64,000 nt of DNA, taken from the NCBI GenBank assembly GCA_039654915.1, contig CM077594.1:106654893-106718892 (forward strand). Reading direction: 5' to 3'. The stretch comes from Aquilaria yunnanensis. Lineage: Eukaryota > Streptophyta > Magnoliopsida > Malvales > Thymelaeaceae. The notes under the pieces are model-generated. The model had not been told where the DNA came from. It saw only the letters and a program-made list of their open reading frames with translations, and did no database searches. Every line of letters begins with the position of its first letter. The first letter of the stretch is position 1. Shown piece after piece: positions 21,109 through 32,252 of this stretch. A program made the position numbers and the translations under genes.

Positions 21109-22385
21109 ATGTTGGATGTACTTCACCTCTTTGGTGTCACACATGTTAAGTATTATTTTTGTGATAATATAGATTATTTTATGAAATAATCAGTTCAATT
21201 TTAGAAAACACAACGAACAAATGAACATGTCAAACATAGGTAGAGAATGACTTTCTCACACGAGTCATTCGCCCTTGATCTTTGTGTAAGATTAAGGATG
21301 AGACTGGCTAAAGACTTAAATGAATGGTACATTTAAGTGGGAGTCATGCTCCAACACATGACACTTTAGCCTTTCATGGTCGCCTAGATTATGAGTAATC
21401 AAGGTTCAATGCTTTGGTGCATTCAGTTTGTATGACCATTCATAGATCCTAGCCTATGTTAGATGTAAGCAAGGGCTTACATGGAGAAATTTCATGGTTA
21501 TTGACATGTCCTCCTTTTATATGTTAAGAGGAGTACACTTAATGGTGTTTTAAGAGGGAGAAATGACACACTCCTCAATTGGAATGGAGATCACTCCAAG
21601 TGGGAGTGACATGAGTAAAACACCTTAGAAGTGTATTCTGGAACTTTAATGGATGTGTTTCCAAGTGTTCCATGACCATGAAATACGACCATAGAAGAAT
21701 TTAAGCAAGTTGTCTCTGTTCTTGCTTAGTGTGAGATTCTTCAAATCAGACTCTTAGTGACTATAGCTTGCTATTAGGAAGTTGAGTTAATTATGATCAC
21801 TTTGATTGGTTGTCGAAGGTCTTAGAGAAATGAGACTGGAGTATCCTCCTTTTGGGTGATCATGTTAATTCATTGACCTAAGTAGTTGAAGCTCAAAGGA
21901 AAGACATTAAGATGGTACACGTTCACTAAATTCAATCTTGGGCCCACATATTACTGTGAGTAGTATGATAGATTGAATTGTGATTTAAATGAGTACACAA
22001 TGCTTAATACAATCATGGATTTCAAGGAGTTGAAATTCAGAGAAAGAGACTGATTGTGATTAAGAAGTGTATCATATGTCTGGGGTCTGAAAGGCAAAAC
22101 TTGATGTGTTCAAGAAAAACTTGATGCGTTCAAGAAAGCTTGATGTGTTTAAGCAACACACTTGTACTTGATGTGTTCAAGGAAAGTTTGAAGAAGTTCA
22201 AACTATGAGGAGAGGACAATCTTCTATTGAGAGTCTAACAACCTCAATAGAAGAGACTTAGTGTGTGTGCCTTGAGGTCGCACCCACAACTCTATATATG
22301 TAGAAGTGTCTAGATTATTTCGGCTATAAGGATTAAGGAGTTTTGTTTTGAGTGGGAGCTGGGAGTTTTAAAAGCATCTTAGTGC
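21109..22385 (+). other. Non-coding 3' spacer of the copia element
   Basis: About 1.28 kb separates the pol stop from the polypurine tract and contains no sizeable frame. It holds four copies of the 15-mer 'cttgatgtgttcaag' (22100-22114, 22120-22134, 22139-22153, 22167-22181; two with one change). Each is an inverted repeat (cttga-N5-tcaag). A perfect 11-bp stem follows: cttctattgag (22221-22231) and ctcaatagaag (22243-22253). These are candidate RNA structures in the genomic transcript. Confidence 0.8.
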
Positions 22386-22396
22386 GAGTGGGAGTT
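22386..22396 (+). other. Polypurine tract
   Basis: 'gagtgggagtt' immediately precedes the 3' LTR. It is the expected plus-strand priming site and resembles the 'aagtgggaga' tracts of other plant copia elements. Confidence 0.75.
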
Positions 22397-23996
22397 TGTT
22401 GGAATTCTTGGCGCACCAAGATCCTTTTAAGATAGGATTTGAGCTCGTTGAGCTAACTATAGCTTGAAAAGGTATCTAAGGCAGCTAGAAGTAGCTCCTC
22501 TTAGCTCAAGTCAGCTCACTTCAGCTATAAGTAGCTCAAAGTAGCTGGACTTCAGCTCAAGTTAGCTCAAGTCAGCTCAAGTCAGCTCACTTCAGCTTAT
22601 GGTAGCTGAATGTAGCTTGACTTCAGCTCAAGTTAGCTCAAGTCAGCTCAAGTCAGCTCACTTCAGCTTATGGTAGCTGAATGTAGCTGGACTTCAGCTC
22701 AAGTCAGCTCAAGTCAGCTCACTTCAGCTTATGGTAGCTGAATGTAGCTGGACTTCAGCTCAAGTTAGCTCAAGTAAGCTCAAGTCAGCTCACTTCAGCT
22801 TATGGTAGCTGAATGTAGCTGGACTTCAGCTCAAGTCAGCTCACTTCAGCTTTTGGTAGCTGAGTGTAGCTGGACTTCAGTTTACTTCAGCTGAAAGTAG
22901 CTAACTCCAGCTCAAGGTCAGTTCTTGGAGCTGGACCTTAGTTCATGGTGCTAGGTTGGAGCTCAAAGGAGCTCAATGGTGCATAAGTAGCATATTGAGC
23001 TAGCTTTGTGCCAGCTCACCTTGTTTTTAGCTCAAAACCACCAAGAGACACATCTTTTGTGTAAAGGTATGTCTCTTCATCAAAAGAAATAACTCTTGGC
23101 TAAAAGAACATGTCCTTTCATCCAAAGGAAGTGTTCCTTGGGTGAATGGACATGTATATTCGGCCATAGGGTGCTTATAGCACCAAGAGTGATGTCCTTT
23201 GACTTTAAAGGACATGTATGTTCGGCCATGGAGGTGGTTGAGGTGGTTATTGCACCAAATGTGATGTCCTTTAGACTTAAAAGACATGTATTTTCGCCCA
23301 TAAGGTAGTTATGGGTGGTTATAGGCCAAAGGAAGTGTTCTTTGACTTAAAAGACATGTATTTTCGCCCATAAGGTAGTTATGGGTGGTTATAGGCCAAA
23401 GGAAGTGTTCCTTGGCTAAAAGACATGTATTTTCGCCACCATACATGACCCTTAGCCAAAGGAAGTGTTCTTTGGCTTAAAGGACACCTTTCTTGGTGTA
23501 AAGGTGTGCCTTTTGGTCATCTATAAATAGCCTTTAGTGGCTGGCCATTGAGAGTACGAATTTTACACTCAATTTGCACCATTTTTCTTGAGAGAAAAAT
23601 TCCTCCTTTCATTCCTTTAAAGAGCCGAAATATTAGACACTTTCTTAGAGCATTGTGGGTGGAATTACATTGAGATTCTTCATCTCAATTCAAGCCTCAA
23701 GGCGTATCTCTAAGATCAAGTCCTTCCTTTTCCTTTTCGGCACAAGACTATCAAAAAGGAAGGTACGCATCCTTTCTTGCTTTAGTAGCATGCTAAGGAT
23801 TTAAGTTTTATGAATGATCTTAGTGGCATGCTAAGTTTGTTTGACTGGATAAGTATGTCTATATTCATGTTGAACTCAAATAGCATGCTAGATATTGTTT
23901 TTTGAGACAATATGTATGGAAAACTTATATGCATGTGGCATATACACAAATGAATAACATAAGAGTATGTTATTATTGAGATCCTGAAAATCTTCA
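22397..23996 (+). repeat. 3' LTR of the copia element
   Basis: 1600 bp, same length as the 5' LTR and identical except for two substitutions I could find (C to T near 22498, A to G near 23904). The same tandem-repeat block, TATA box (23522-23529) and ends are present. It is followed directly by TSD CCTTA. Confidence 0.97.
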
Positions 23997-24765
23997 CCTT
24001 ATTGCACTATACTTAAAAGTTTAGGGTTGAATGTTGTAATTTTAATAATTACCTATTAAGATCATTAAACTTACTAAATATAAAAATTCCTTCCGTTGGA
24101 AAAATTCAAATTTAGGATTCACTAAATATGGATGTTTTTCCCCAAATAAGATATTTGTAATATATAGAAGTCCTAAAAAAATAGAAGTTATTAAATATGG
24201 AAATCCTTTCTCAAAAGATGAAAATTATTAAACATGAATATCTTAAAAAAAAATGAAACTACTAAATATGAAAGTCTCATCTCCAAATATGAGACTTACT
24301 AAATATGGAAGTACCAAAAAATGGAAGTTACTAATAACGGAAGTCACAATTCCTAAATATAAGACATACTGAATATGAAAGCCTCAAAAACTGAAAGTTA
24401 CTAAACATGGAAACTTTCATATTTAGGACTGACTTAATATGGAAAATAATGAAAGAGAAAAGTTAAGGTTTAGGGTGAAGGTTAAAATCAAGTATTATCG
24501 GGTTTAGTTATCGGGTCATCTTGGGTTCAGGTCAGGTAAGTCTCAGGTTTGGGTCATTTCGGGTTTGGGTAATTCGGGTTCGGGTCATTTTGGTTCAGGT
24601 TTTCTCGAGTTTCTCTTTAATCGAGTTCGGGTTTAGGTCGGGTTGGGCATAGTCGGGTTCAGGTTGCTGACTTTTTTAGTCAAATCGGATCAGGTCGGGC
24701 TTGGGTTCTAGTGGGTTGGTCCAGGTCATCGGGTCGGGTCCGATTTTGCCATCCGTAGATTCTGT

Positions 24766-25070
24766 TGCCCAGGGTCCTGTAAATATCTTTCGTGGTTCAA
24801 AGAAATGTGAAGGGAGTCCTGAAATCAAAATGAGTTTTTTGGCATTCCATTCTCAATTGGAGGCAGCAAAATGCAGGGAAAAACTCCATGCCAAGAAAGG
24901 GCATAATGTTCCAGTAGCATTGGATTTGATGCAGAGGGGAGGTATCTCTATGGTTGTTACTGAGAGGCTGGGTATGTCTTTGGTACAGTGGTCAGAAAAT
25001 CTTAAAGATGAAGAAAAATTTCAAAGAAATGATGATCGACAATTCATTTGCTTTGGTCACCGTTTTACTC
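24766..25070 (+). pseudogene. Second part of exon 1 of the disrupted gene
   Basis: Open for its whole 305 nt in the frame set by the ATG at 14417. It begins ...AQGPVNIFRGSKKC and includes SFLAFHSQLEAAKCREKL (helical, charged), DLMQRGGISMVV and WSENLKDEEKFQRNDD. It ends at the strong donor GTAAGT (25071). A degraded paralogue of its last part is at about 32095-32165 ('aattcatttactttggctat' versus 'aattcatttgctttggtcac'). Confidence 0.7.
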
Positions 25071-25150
25071 GTAAGTTGATGTGAATGTTAGTTGCTTTGT
25101 TTTTAGTTTATATCCCAAGCAAGTCTTACTTTTGTTTTTCTATTGTATAG

Positions 25151-25272
25151 TTTTTGTTCGTCTGCTATCCAATCTGCGGAGGAGGCACAAGTACCATGGA
25201 AATCTTAGAAATGGCATTTCTATGCTGAAGGAAAACTTGAAGATTTTTAACTTCGAAGATGCGGAGTTTAAG
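25151..25272 (+). pseudogene. Exon 2 of the disrupted gene
   Basis: Preceded by a T-rich tract and a 'tatag' acceptor, followed by a GTTGTC donor. The phase matches exon 1. It reads ...RLLSNLRRRHKYHGNLRN... and ends ENLKIFNFEDAEFK. The exon copy at 33839-33951 (…QRLEALISQKFDKGIL… ending KLFNFKQ) aligns with it, which supports real coding origin. Confidence 0.6.
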
Positions 25273-25287
25273 GTTGTCTATTCTATT

Positions 25288-27345
25288 TAGGGGTGTGCAC
25301 AAAACCCAATTAACCCGCAAAACCACATAAACCGATCCGCACCAAATTTATAATATGCAGTTTTATGCTATTTTGGTTATGGTCCAGGTTTAGAAAGCTT
25401 AAAACTGAATATCATATGGCGCGATTACGGTTTTTGAATGTCATAATTATTAAAAACCGCACCGGCCTGATAGAAGAGGTATAATCCAATATAAATTAAA
25501 ATTATATACCTAATTGGCCAATTCTCTCTTCCTTTTGATCTCTAATTCTATCATTTAAAACTAATTTCTTAAACCCAAAATTAAAGTCCAATACTTAAAG
25601 GAAGACCCAATCCATATTGATACTTATAAAAATTTTATTGATATTATTTATTTTGCATTTTCATAGATTTTTTTGTAAAACCCATCTAAGTCCCTTTTTC
25701 CTTAAGTCCCTTTTCCCTTCTAATGTCAATGGTAACTAAAATATTATTCTTGCATTCCTCATCTAGGTAAGGATGCATATTTTTTTATTTTTGTTTTCCT
25801 AACTCATTTAAATATGGTAGATTGATGCTGTTATGTTCAATTGTGGATGATATTTTTGGCATCATTGTATAGGTATTGAGGTATGAGGAATGAGCATTTG
25901 CTTTTACAGTCTGTCGTGATAGAATGTTGCAGACAATGAGTTTATAGTTTATGTGTTTTGGTGATAGAAAATAGACAATATGTTTCTTATGCGTGTAGGA
26001 TTTAGGATGATCTCTTATTCTATCATTTAAAAATAATTTTTTAAATCCAAAATTAAAGTCCAATGCTTAAAGGAAGACCCAATCCATATTGATACTTATG
26101 AAAATTTTATTGATATTATTTATTTTACATTTTCACAGATTTTTCCGTAAAATCACCTAAGTCCATTTTTCCTTCTAATGTCAATAGTAACTGAAATGTT
26201 ATTCTTGCATTCATCACCTAGTTAAGGATGCATATTTTTTTTATTTTTATTTTTCTAACTCATTTAAATATAATAGATTGATGTTGTTATGTTTGGTTGT
26301 GGATGACCTTTTTAGCGTTATTGTGTAGGCATTGAGGTATGAGGAATTAGTCTTTACTTTTACGGTTTATCATGATAGAATATTGCAGACAACGAGCTTA
26401 TTGTTTATGTGTTTTGGTGATGGAAAACAGACAATATGTTTCTTATGTACGTATGATTTATGATGATCTCTAATTTTATCATTTAAAACTAATTTCTTAA
26501 ATCCAAGATTAAAGTCCAATACTTAAAGGAAGAGGTGATCCATATTGATACTTATGAAAATTTTATTGATATTATTTATTTTACATTTTTACAGATTTTT
26601 TCATTTCTTAAATCCAAAATTAAAGTTCAATACTTAAACGAAGATGTGATCCATATTGATACTTATGAAAATTTTATTGATATTATTTATTTTACATTTT
26701 CACAGATTTTTCCATTAAACCACCTAGGTCCATTTTTCCTTAAAATGTCAATGATAACTAAACTATTATTCTTATATTTCTCTTCTAAGTAAAGATGCAC
26801 ACTTTTTCAGTTTTGTTTTCCTAACTCATTTAAATACGATAGATTGATGATGTTGTTGTTCGGATGTGGATGATATTTTTGATGTTATTGTGTAGGTATT
26901 GAGATATAAGTAATGTGCTTTTACTTTTATGGTTTATCGTGATAGAATGCTATAAACAAGAAGTTTACTGTTTATGTGTTTTGGTGATGGAAAACAGACA
27001 ATAGGTTTCTTATATATGTAGGATTTAGGATGATAAATTTGACTTATTTGAAATTTGTATTTCTTATGTGTGTTAGTCTTATAAACTAAATTGTATTTTT
27101 ATTTTTTATTTTTTTCTATGTTATGTGCTTATATTAATTATTTAGATTTAGTATGATAGATTTATGGTGTGAAAAAACAGCAAACGAACCATAACCGAAC
27201 TGCATTTATGTGGTGTGGGTTTTTTTGAACTTGTATACAAAGCGGTGTAGTTACGGTATCTAAACTGTGAAATCGTTGACTACGGGGTACGGTTGATTAC
27301 GGGTTTTGCCCTAAATAACATTAACCCACACTATGAACACCCCTA
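25288..27345. mobile_element. hAT-type element 3 with internal 455-bp tandem repeats
   Basis: Ends are TAGGGGTGTGCACAAAACCC and TATGAACACCCCTA, inverted relative to each other, with a perfect 8-bp TSD ATTCTATT (25280-25287 and 27346-27353). It sits just after exon 2. Terminal parts carry 'aaccgcatt', 'gcggtt' and 'acggttt' motifs in both orientations. The centre is three tandem units of about 455 bp, each beginning 'aactcatttaaata' (25801, 26257, 26823). The third interval is longer because of an extra duplication of about 110 bp near 26600-26710. No transposase frame. Confidence 0.85.
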
Positions 27346-27411
27346 ATTCTATTGTGATTGTCCAATTTAATCTTTTGTTAATTTTTTTGTACATTTATTA
27401 TTTATTTTCAG

Positions 27412-27856
27412 CCAAGTGTCTTGGAATTGAAAAGGATTTTGAAGATCTTGTAGAATTAGTGCGTGACATTGTTGGTGTTGATCTAGTAAAGAGTTGCTTG
27501 TTCTTATCTTTTGAGAAAACCTTGCAACATTTTGCCTTTCGACTATCTAAGCTGCGTTTTCAGCTTGAGTAGTGAGTTTGGATTATTTTCTTCTATAATT
27601 TCTCTTATATATTTTAGAATTTTGAATAGAATATTTGTCTTTGTTTCAACTGTTGCTCTTATTTCATTAGCAATCACCCGTTGTTCCTTGGTCCCCAAGA
27701 AAGGTACCTATTGAGTGTCAAGTTAGCTCACTTTTGCTCTGTAAATGAGTGTGCTTTTGACACTGCAACCCAAGATGTACAAAAGAGTTCTACATTTAAA
27801 GTGGTTATACCAAGTAGTTGGCAATCCAAAATCTAGAAGAACGTTGTCCTGTTTAA
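27412..27856 (+). pseudogene. Exon-like block C-D, first copy
   Basis: After a 'tttattttcag' acceptor, a 53-residue frame reads ...CLGIEKDFEDLVELVRDIVG... to ...LSKLRFQLE with a stop at 27570-27572; a GT at 27569 could instead be a donor. A second block (about 27690-27856) carries ...LAHFCSVNECAFDTATQDVQ... with an in-frame TAG near 27834. The block is repeated at 29389-29834. I cannot recognise the protein. The phase does not follow directly from exon 2, so an exon may be missing or this is a decayed paralogue. Confidence 0.5.
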
Positions 27857-29322
27857 GTAAAGATATATATATTTTTATTTTTATTTTTCTAACTCATTTA
27901 AATATGATAGATTGATGTTGTTATGTTTAGTTGTGGATGATGTTTTTGGTATCATTGTGTAGGTATTAAGGTATGAGGAATGAACATTTGCTTTTATGAT
28001 GTATCGTGATAAAATGTTGAAGACAAGGAGTTTATTGTTTATGTGTTTTGGTGATGCAAAATAGACAATATGTTTTTTTATGTGTGTAGGATTTGTGATG
28101 ATCTCTTGTTCTATCATTTAAAACTAATTTCTTAAACCCAAAATTAAAGTCCAACACTTAGAGGAAGACGTGATCCATATTGATACTTATGAAAATTTTA
28201 TTGATATTATTTATTTTGCATTTTCACAAACTTTTCGGTAAAATCACCTAAGTTCGTTTTTCCTTCTAATGTTAATAGTAACTAAAATGTTATTCTTGCA
28301 TTCATCATCTAGGTAAGGATGCATATTTTTTTATTTTTATTTTTCTAACTCATTTAAATATGATAGATTGATGTTGTTATGTATGGTTGTAGATGACATT
28401 TTTAGCATCATTGTTTAGGTATTGAGGTATAAGGAATGAGTCTTCGCTTTTACGGTCTATCATAATAAAATATTACAGACAAAGAGCTTATTGTTTATAT
28501 GTTTTGGTGATGGAAAACAAACAATATATTTCTTATGTATATAGGATTTATGATGATCTCTAATTCTATCATTTAAAACTAATTTTTTAAATCCAAGATT
28601 AAAGTCCAATACTTAAAGGAAGACGTGATTCATATTGATACTTATGAAAATTTTATTGATATTATTTATTTTACATTTTCACAGATTTTTCCGTTAAACC
28701 ACCTAGGTCCTTTTTTCCTCATATTGTTAATGATAACTAAAATGTTATTCTTATATTTCTCTTCTAGGTAAAGATGCATACTTTTTTATTTTTGTTTTCC
28801 TAACTCATTTAAATATGATAGATTGATGCTGTTATGTTTGGATGTGGATGATGTTTTTGACGTCATTGTGTAGGTATTGAGGTATAAGGAATGTGTTTTT
28901 ACTTTTATGGTCTATCATGATAGAATGCTGCAGACATGAAGTTTATTGTTTATGTGTTTTGGTGATGGAAAATAGACAATAGGTTTCTTATATGTGTAGG
29001 ATTTAGGATGATAAATTTGACATACTTGAAATTGTATTTCTTATGTGTGTTGGTTTTATAGATTGAATTATATTTTTATTTTTTATTTTTGTCTATGTTA
29101 TGTGCTTATATTAATTATTTAAATTTAGTATGATAGATTTATGACTTGAAAAAATAGCAACCGAACTGTAACCAAACCGCATTTATGTGGTGTGTGTTTT
29201 TTTGGACTTGTATATAAAGTGGTGTGGTTATGGTATCTAAACTGTTAAATGGTTTATTATGGGGTGCGGTTGGTTACGGGTTTTGCCTTAAACCGCATTA
29301 ACCCGTACTATGAACACCCCTA
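27857..29322. mobile_element. Tandem partial copy of hAT-3 (right part)
   Basis: Starts abruptly in a 455-bp unit (joined to exon block D at 'cctgtttaag|taaagat') and carries units starting 'aactcatttaaata' at 27891, 28347 and 28802. It continues through the right end of hAT-3, ending ATGAACACCCCTA at 29322. That end is followed by ATTTTATT, one change from the TSD of the complete element. It therefore arose by duplication of the locus, not by separate insertion. Confidence 0.75.
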
Positions 29323-29388
29323 ATTTTATTGTGATTGTCCAATTCAATCTTTTGTTGAATTTTCTGTACATTTATTATTTATTTTCAG

Positions 29389-29834
29389 CCGAGTCTTTTG
29401 GAATTGAAAAAGATCTTGAACATCTTGTAGAATTAGTTCGTGGCATTGTTGGTGTTGATCTAGTAAAGAGTTGCTTGTTCTTATCTTTTGAGAAAACCTT
29501 GCAACATTTTGCCTTTTGACTATCTAGCTGTGTTTTCAGCTTGAGTAGTGAGTTTGGATTATTTTCTTCTGTAATTTCTCTTATATATTTTAGAATTTTG
29601 AATTGAATATTTGTCTTTGTTTCACTCATTGCTCTTATTTCATTGGCAATCACCCATTGTTCCTTGGTCCCCAAGAAAGGTACCTGTTGAGTGACAAGTT
29701 AGCTCACTTTCGCTCTGCAAATGAGTGTGCTTTTGACACTACAGCCCAAGATGTACAAAAGAGTTCTACATTTAAAGTGGCTATAACAGCTAGATGGCAA
29801 TCCAAAATCTAGAAGAACGCTATCCTGTTTAAGT
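29389..29834 (+). pseudogene. Exon-like block C-D, second copy
   Basis: Near copy of 27412-27856: ...FGIEKDLEHLVELVRGIVG... then a stop at 29517-29519 where copy 1 reads CGA. Block D follows as ...KLAHFRSANECAFDTTAQDV... ending QSKI and a stop. The decay (premature stop, no splice-consistent frame) points to a pseudogene produced by the same tandem duplication as the adjacent hAT copy. Confidence 0.55.
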
Positions 29835-30765
29835 AAAGATGCATATTTTTTTTATTTTTGTTTTCCTAACTCATTTAAATATGATAGATTGATGTTGTTA
29901 TGTTTGGTTGTGGATGATGTTTTTAGCGTCATTGTTTAGGCATTGAGGTATGAGAAATTAGTCTTCGCTTTTACGGTATATCATTATAGAATATTACAGA
30001 CAATGAGCTTATTTTTTTGTGTTTTGGTGATAGAAAGCAGACAATATGTTTCTTATATACGTAGGATTTATGATAATCTCTAATTCTATCATTTAAAACT
30101 AATTTCTTAAATCCAAAATTAAGTCTAATGCTTAAAAGAAGACGTGATCAATATTGATACTTATGAAAATTTGATTGATATTATTTATTTTACATTTTCA
30201 CAGGTTTTTCTGTTAAACCACCTAGGTCTATTTTTCCTCATAATGTCAATGATAACTAAAATGTTATTCTTATATTTCTCTTCTAGGTAAAGATGCATAA
30301 TTTTTTACTTTTCTTTTTCTAACTCATTTAAATATGATAAATTTATGTTGTTATGTTCGGATGTGGATGATGTTTTTGATGTCATTGTGTAGGTATCGAG
30401 GTATAAGGAATGTGCTTTTGCTTTTATGGTCTATCGTGATAGAATGCTACAGACAAGAGGATTATTGTTTATGTATTTTGGTGACCGAAAACAGACAATA
30501 GGTTTCTTATATGTGTAGGATTTAAGATGATAAATTTGACTTATTTAAAATTGGTATTTCTTATGTGTGTTGGTTTTATAGACTGAATTGTTTTTTTATT
30601 TTTTATTTTTGTCTATGTTATGTGCTTATATTAATTATTTAGATTTAGTATGATAAATTTATGGTGTGAAAAAACAACAATCGAACTATAACCAAACCGC
30701 ATTTATGTGGTGTGGCTTTTTTTGAACTTGTATACAAAGCGGTGCGGTTACAGTATCTAAATGCT
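29835..30765. mobile_element. Second tandem partial copy of hAT-3
   Basis: Again starts in a 455-bp unit after 'cctgtttaag' and has units at 29868 and 30321. It breaks off inside the right terminal region at 'cagtatctaa' near 30763. Gene-like sequence ('ctgtcctgtttaagtttttg') resumes there. The right TIR is missing. Confidence 0.7.
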
Positions 30766-31243
30766 GTCCTGTTTAAGTTTTTGATATATCCCAAGGAAAT
30801 TGATAGGAAAAGGGAAAAAGACAATTGGAAATGGAAAAACTACTAAAATATGCATTTTCATGATGCATGAGCTATCGCATTGTTTTTTTGCAACTTCTTT
30901 GTTCATTATGCAGACGAGGTAAATATTTATTTATTTATTTATTGTTATTATTATTACTATTATTATTAGTATTACTTTACTTTTTAGTTTTGTATGTCCC
31001 TTTTTGTTCCTTGAGTTTTGATTCTAGCTAGACCATGAAATTGACAATCTGTTGTCTATTTTCTACTGAAAAATTATTTGTTTTTTTTACAGAGGAAAAA
31101 AGGATAAGAAATATGAATAGGAAGAGGAGATGGATAAGAGGAAAAAGCATCAAAATGAGCATACCAGTAATGTTGGAAAGAAAAGGAAGAGAGCAAATGG
31201 GTCAGGGAAGCCAAGTTGTGAAGAAGGATTCCATGATTAGGAT
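30766..31243 (+). pseudogene. Gene remnant continuing block D, plus a lysine/arginine-rich exon-like piece
   Basis: 30766-30860 continues block D past the hAT-derived break and matches the orphan at 4190-4290. After an AT-rich intron-like stretch, an acceptor 'ttttttacag' (ends 31092) is followed by a basic sequence (frame with GKKRKRANGSGK, a plausible nuclear-localisation-like motif; another open frame runs 31035-31289). hAT-4 interrupts it at 31243. The frame cannot be fixed. Confidence 0.4.
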
Positions 31244-31789
31244 TAGAGGTGGGTATTCGGTTATTTTGGTTTGGACCGGACCGAATTGATCTGTTAAGTG
31301 GGTTTTCAGTTTCTGACCATGACAAACTGAATTAACCAAACTATCAAGAAAAATTGATCAAAACCGAACCAAATTATTTCAATTTGGTTCGGTTCGAAAC
31401 TGAAATAACTGAATTTACAAATATCTTCTTGATACAGGTTGTCTTTTCTTTACGTTTTTCTCTTATTTTCCCAAGTAATCTCATCATCCTCACACACAAA
31501 GGAGTAGTGAGGGTTGGGTTGGGTCATCTAAGCCTGAGTAATAAGTTTTGGTGGCCTACAGGCGATAGTAGAAAGTGGGTCATTAGGAGCCCAAAAATGT
31601 TTTTAAAATTTTTGATTAATTCGGTAACCAAATTAACTGATCCCTCCAACCGAAACTGAACCGAAATTGAATTTTAAAAATTTATTTATAACCGAAACTG
31701 AACCGAAAAACCGAATAAGTCAAACCGAAAAATCGAATTAATTCAATTTGACGATTTTTGCGGTTTTGGTCAAATAGTACACACCCCTA
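31244..31789. mobile_element. hAT-type element 4, 546 bp
   Basis: Ends TAGAGGTGGGTATTCGG and GTACACACCCCTA, with 8-bp TSDs ATTAGGAT (31236-31243) and ATTAGAAT (31790-31797), one mismatch. The interior is full of 'ggttcggttcg' / 'aaccgaaac' motifs, as is typical of short hAT derivatives. There is no transposase. It interrupts an exon-like part of the gene remnant. Confidence 0.8.
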
Positions 31790-32252
31790 ATTAGAATTCT
31801 TGAGGCTGATACACTTCTCCAAAACTCATTCCCACATGCGCTACCAATTTTGTATTATATGGTGGCAACACAACTGGGCTCATACTTAACTGGCAATGCC
31901 ACAACTAAAAGGAATTGAAATGGTCATGTTAAATTTCATGGTTGCTCTTCATATTATTATTCTATTGCACTATTGATCTTTGTTTTTGTGTAGGAATGTT
32001 GTTTTCGATGCAACAGAGTTAATGTCTAATGATCTCCCTAAATATCACTAAGGTTTAGTGCATGTTTGACTTGTTAATTTTACTTGAGTGGGTGAAGTAA
32101 CTAAAGAAGCAAAATAAATTTCTTAAGAATGATGGTCGAGAATTCATTTACTTTGGCTATTGACTTCATTGCTAGCTGTTACTTATGAGTTTCTAATTCA
32201 TATAATTTTAGCAAGTCTATTTTTATTTTTCTGTTATAGAGTTCTTGCTCGC
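31790..32252 (+). pseudogene. Degraded paralogue of exons 1-2 (5' part)
   Basis: 31798-31960 reads ...LEADTLLQNSFPHALPILYY... in one frame. At 32095-32165 lies a damaged copy of the end of exon 1 ('aatgatggtcgagaattcat'), with stops. At 32240 a 'tctgttatag' acceptor leads into a copy of exon 2, which is cut at about 32252 by the solo-LTR-like element and resumes at 33839. Confidence 0.5.

Larger units (their letters stand above)
15200..23996 (+). mobile_element. Complete Ty1/copia LTR retrotransposon, 8797 bp
   Basis: Two 1600-bp LTRs (15200-16799 and 22397-23996) begin TGTTGG and end CTTCA, and are bracketed by a perfect 5-bp TSD CCTTA (15195-15199 and 23997-24001). Inside are a primer-binding site matching initiator methionine tRNA, a single intact gag-pol frame, a 1.3-kb non-coding spacer and a polypurine tract. 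In a base-by-base reading the LTRs differ at only two places I could find (the C/T in 'gctccYctta', and A/G in 'gttttttRagac'). This indicates a very recent insertion. The order integrase before reverse transcriptase defines Ty1/copia; I do not assign a lineage. Confidence 0.97.
14482..24757. mobile_element. hAT-type element 2, inserted in a coding exon
   Basis: Left end TAGGGATGGTAATTGGG, right end ATTTTGCCATCCGTA: near-complementary Ac-like hAT termini. They are bracketed by a perfect 8-bp TSD GATTCTGT (14474-14481 and 24758-24765). Both ends are rich in 'gggttcgggtc' repeats. The copia element at 15200-23996 lies inside; without it and one copia TSD the hAT is 1474 bp. No transposase frame is present, so it moved with help from another element. 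It shares its whole layout with hAT-1 at 7496-13767 but is better preserved. Confidence 0.88.
14417..25272 (+). pseudogene. Unrecognised plant gene, exon 1 split by a transposon nest
   Basis: Exon 1 starts at the ATG 14417 (MAAISLADLEGEEDGLSS...) and is cut at 14481. It resumes at 24766 (...AQGPVNIFRGSKKCEG...) in the same frame, and ends at a GTAAGT donor at 25071. If the insert and one TSD are removed, it is a fully open 370-nt exon: 123 codons plus one base. Exon 2 (25151-25272) follows a 'tattgtatag' acceptor, is open in the matching phase, and ends ...FNFEDAEFK before GTTGTC. Hydrophilic, charged residues dominate and there is no signal peptide. I do not recognise the family. Further exon-like pieces of this gene or its paralogues occur to 34 kb. 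With about 10.3 kb inserted in the coding exon, this copy is presumably null. Confidence 0.7.
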
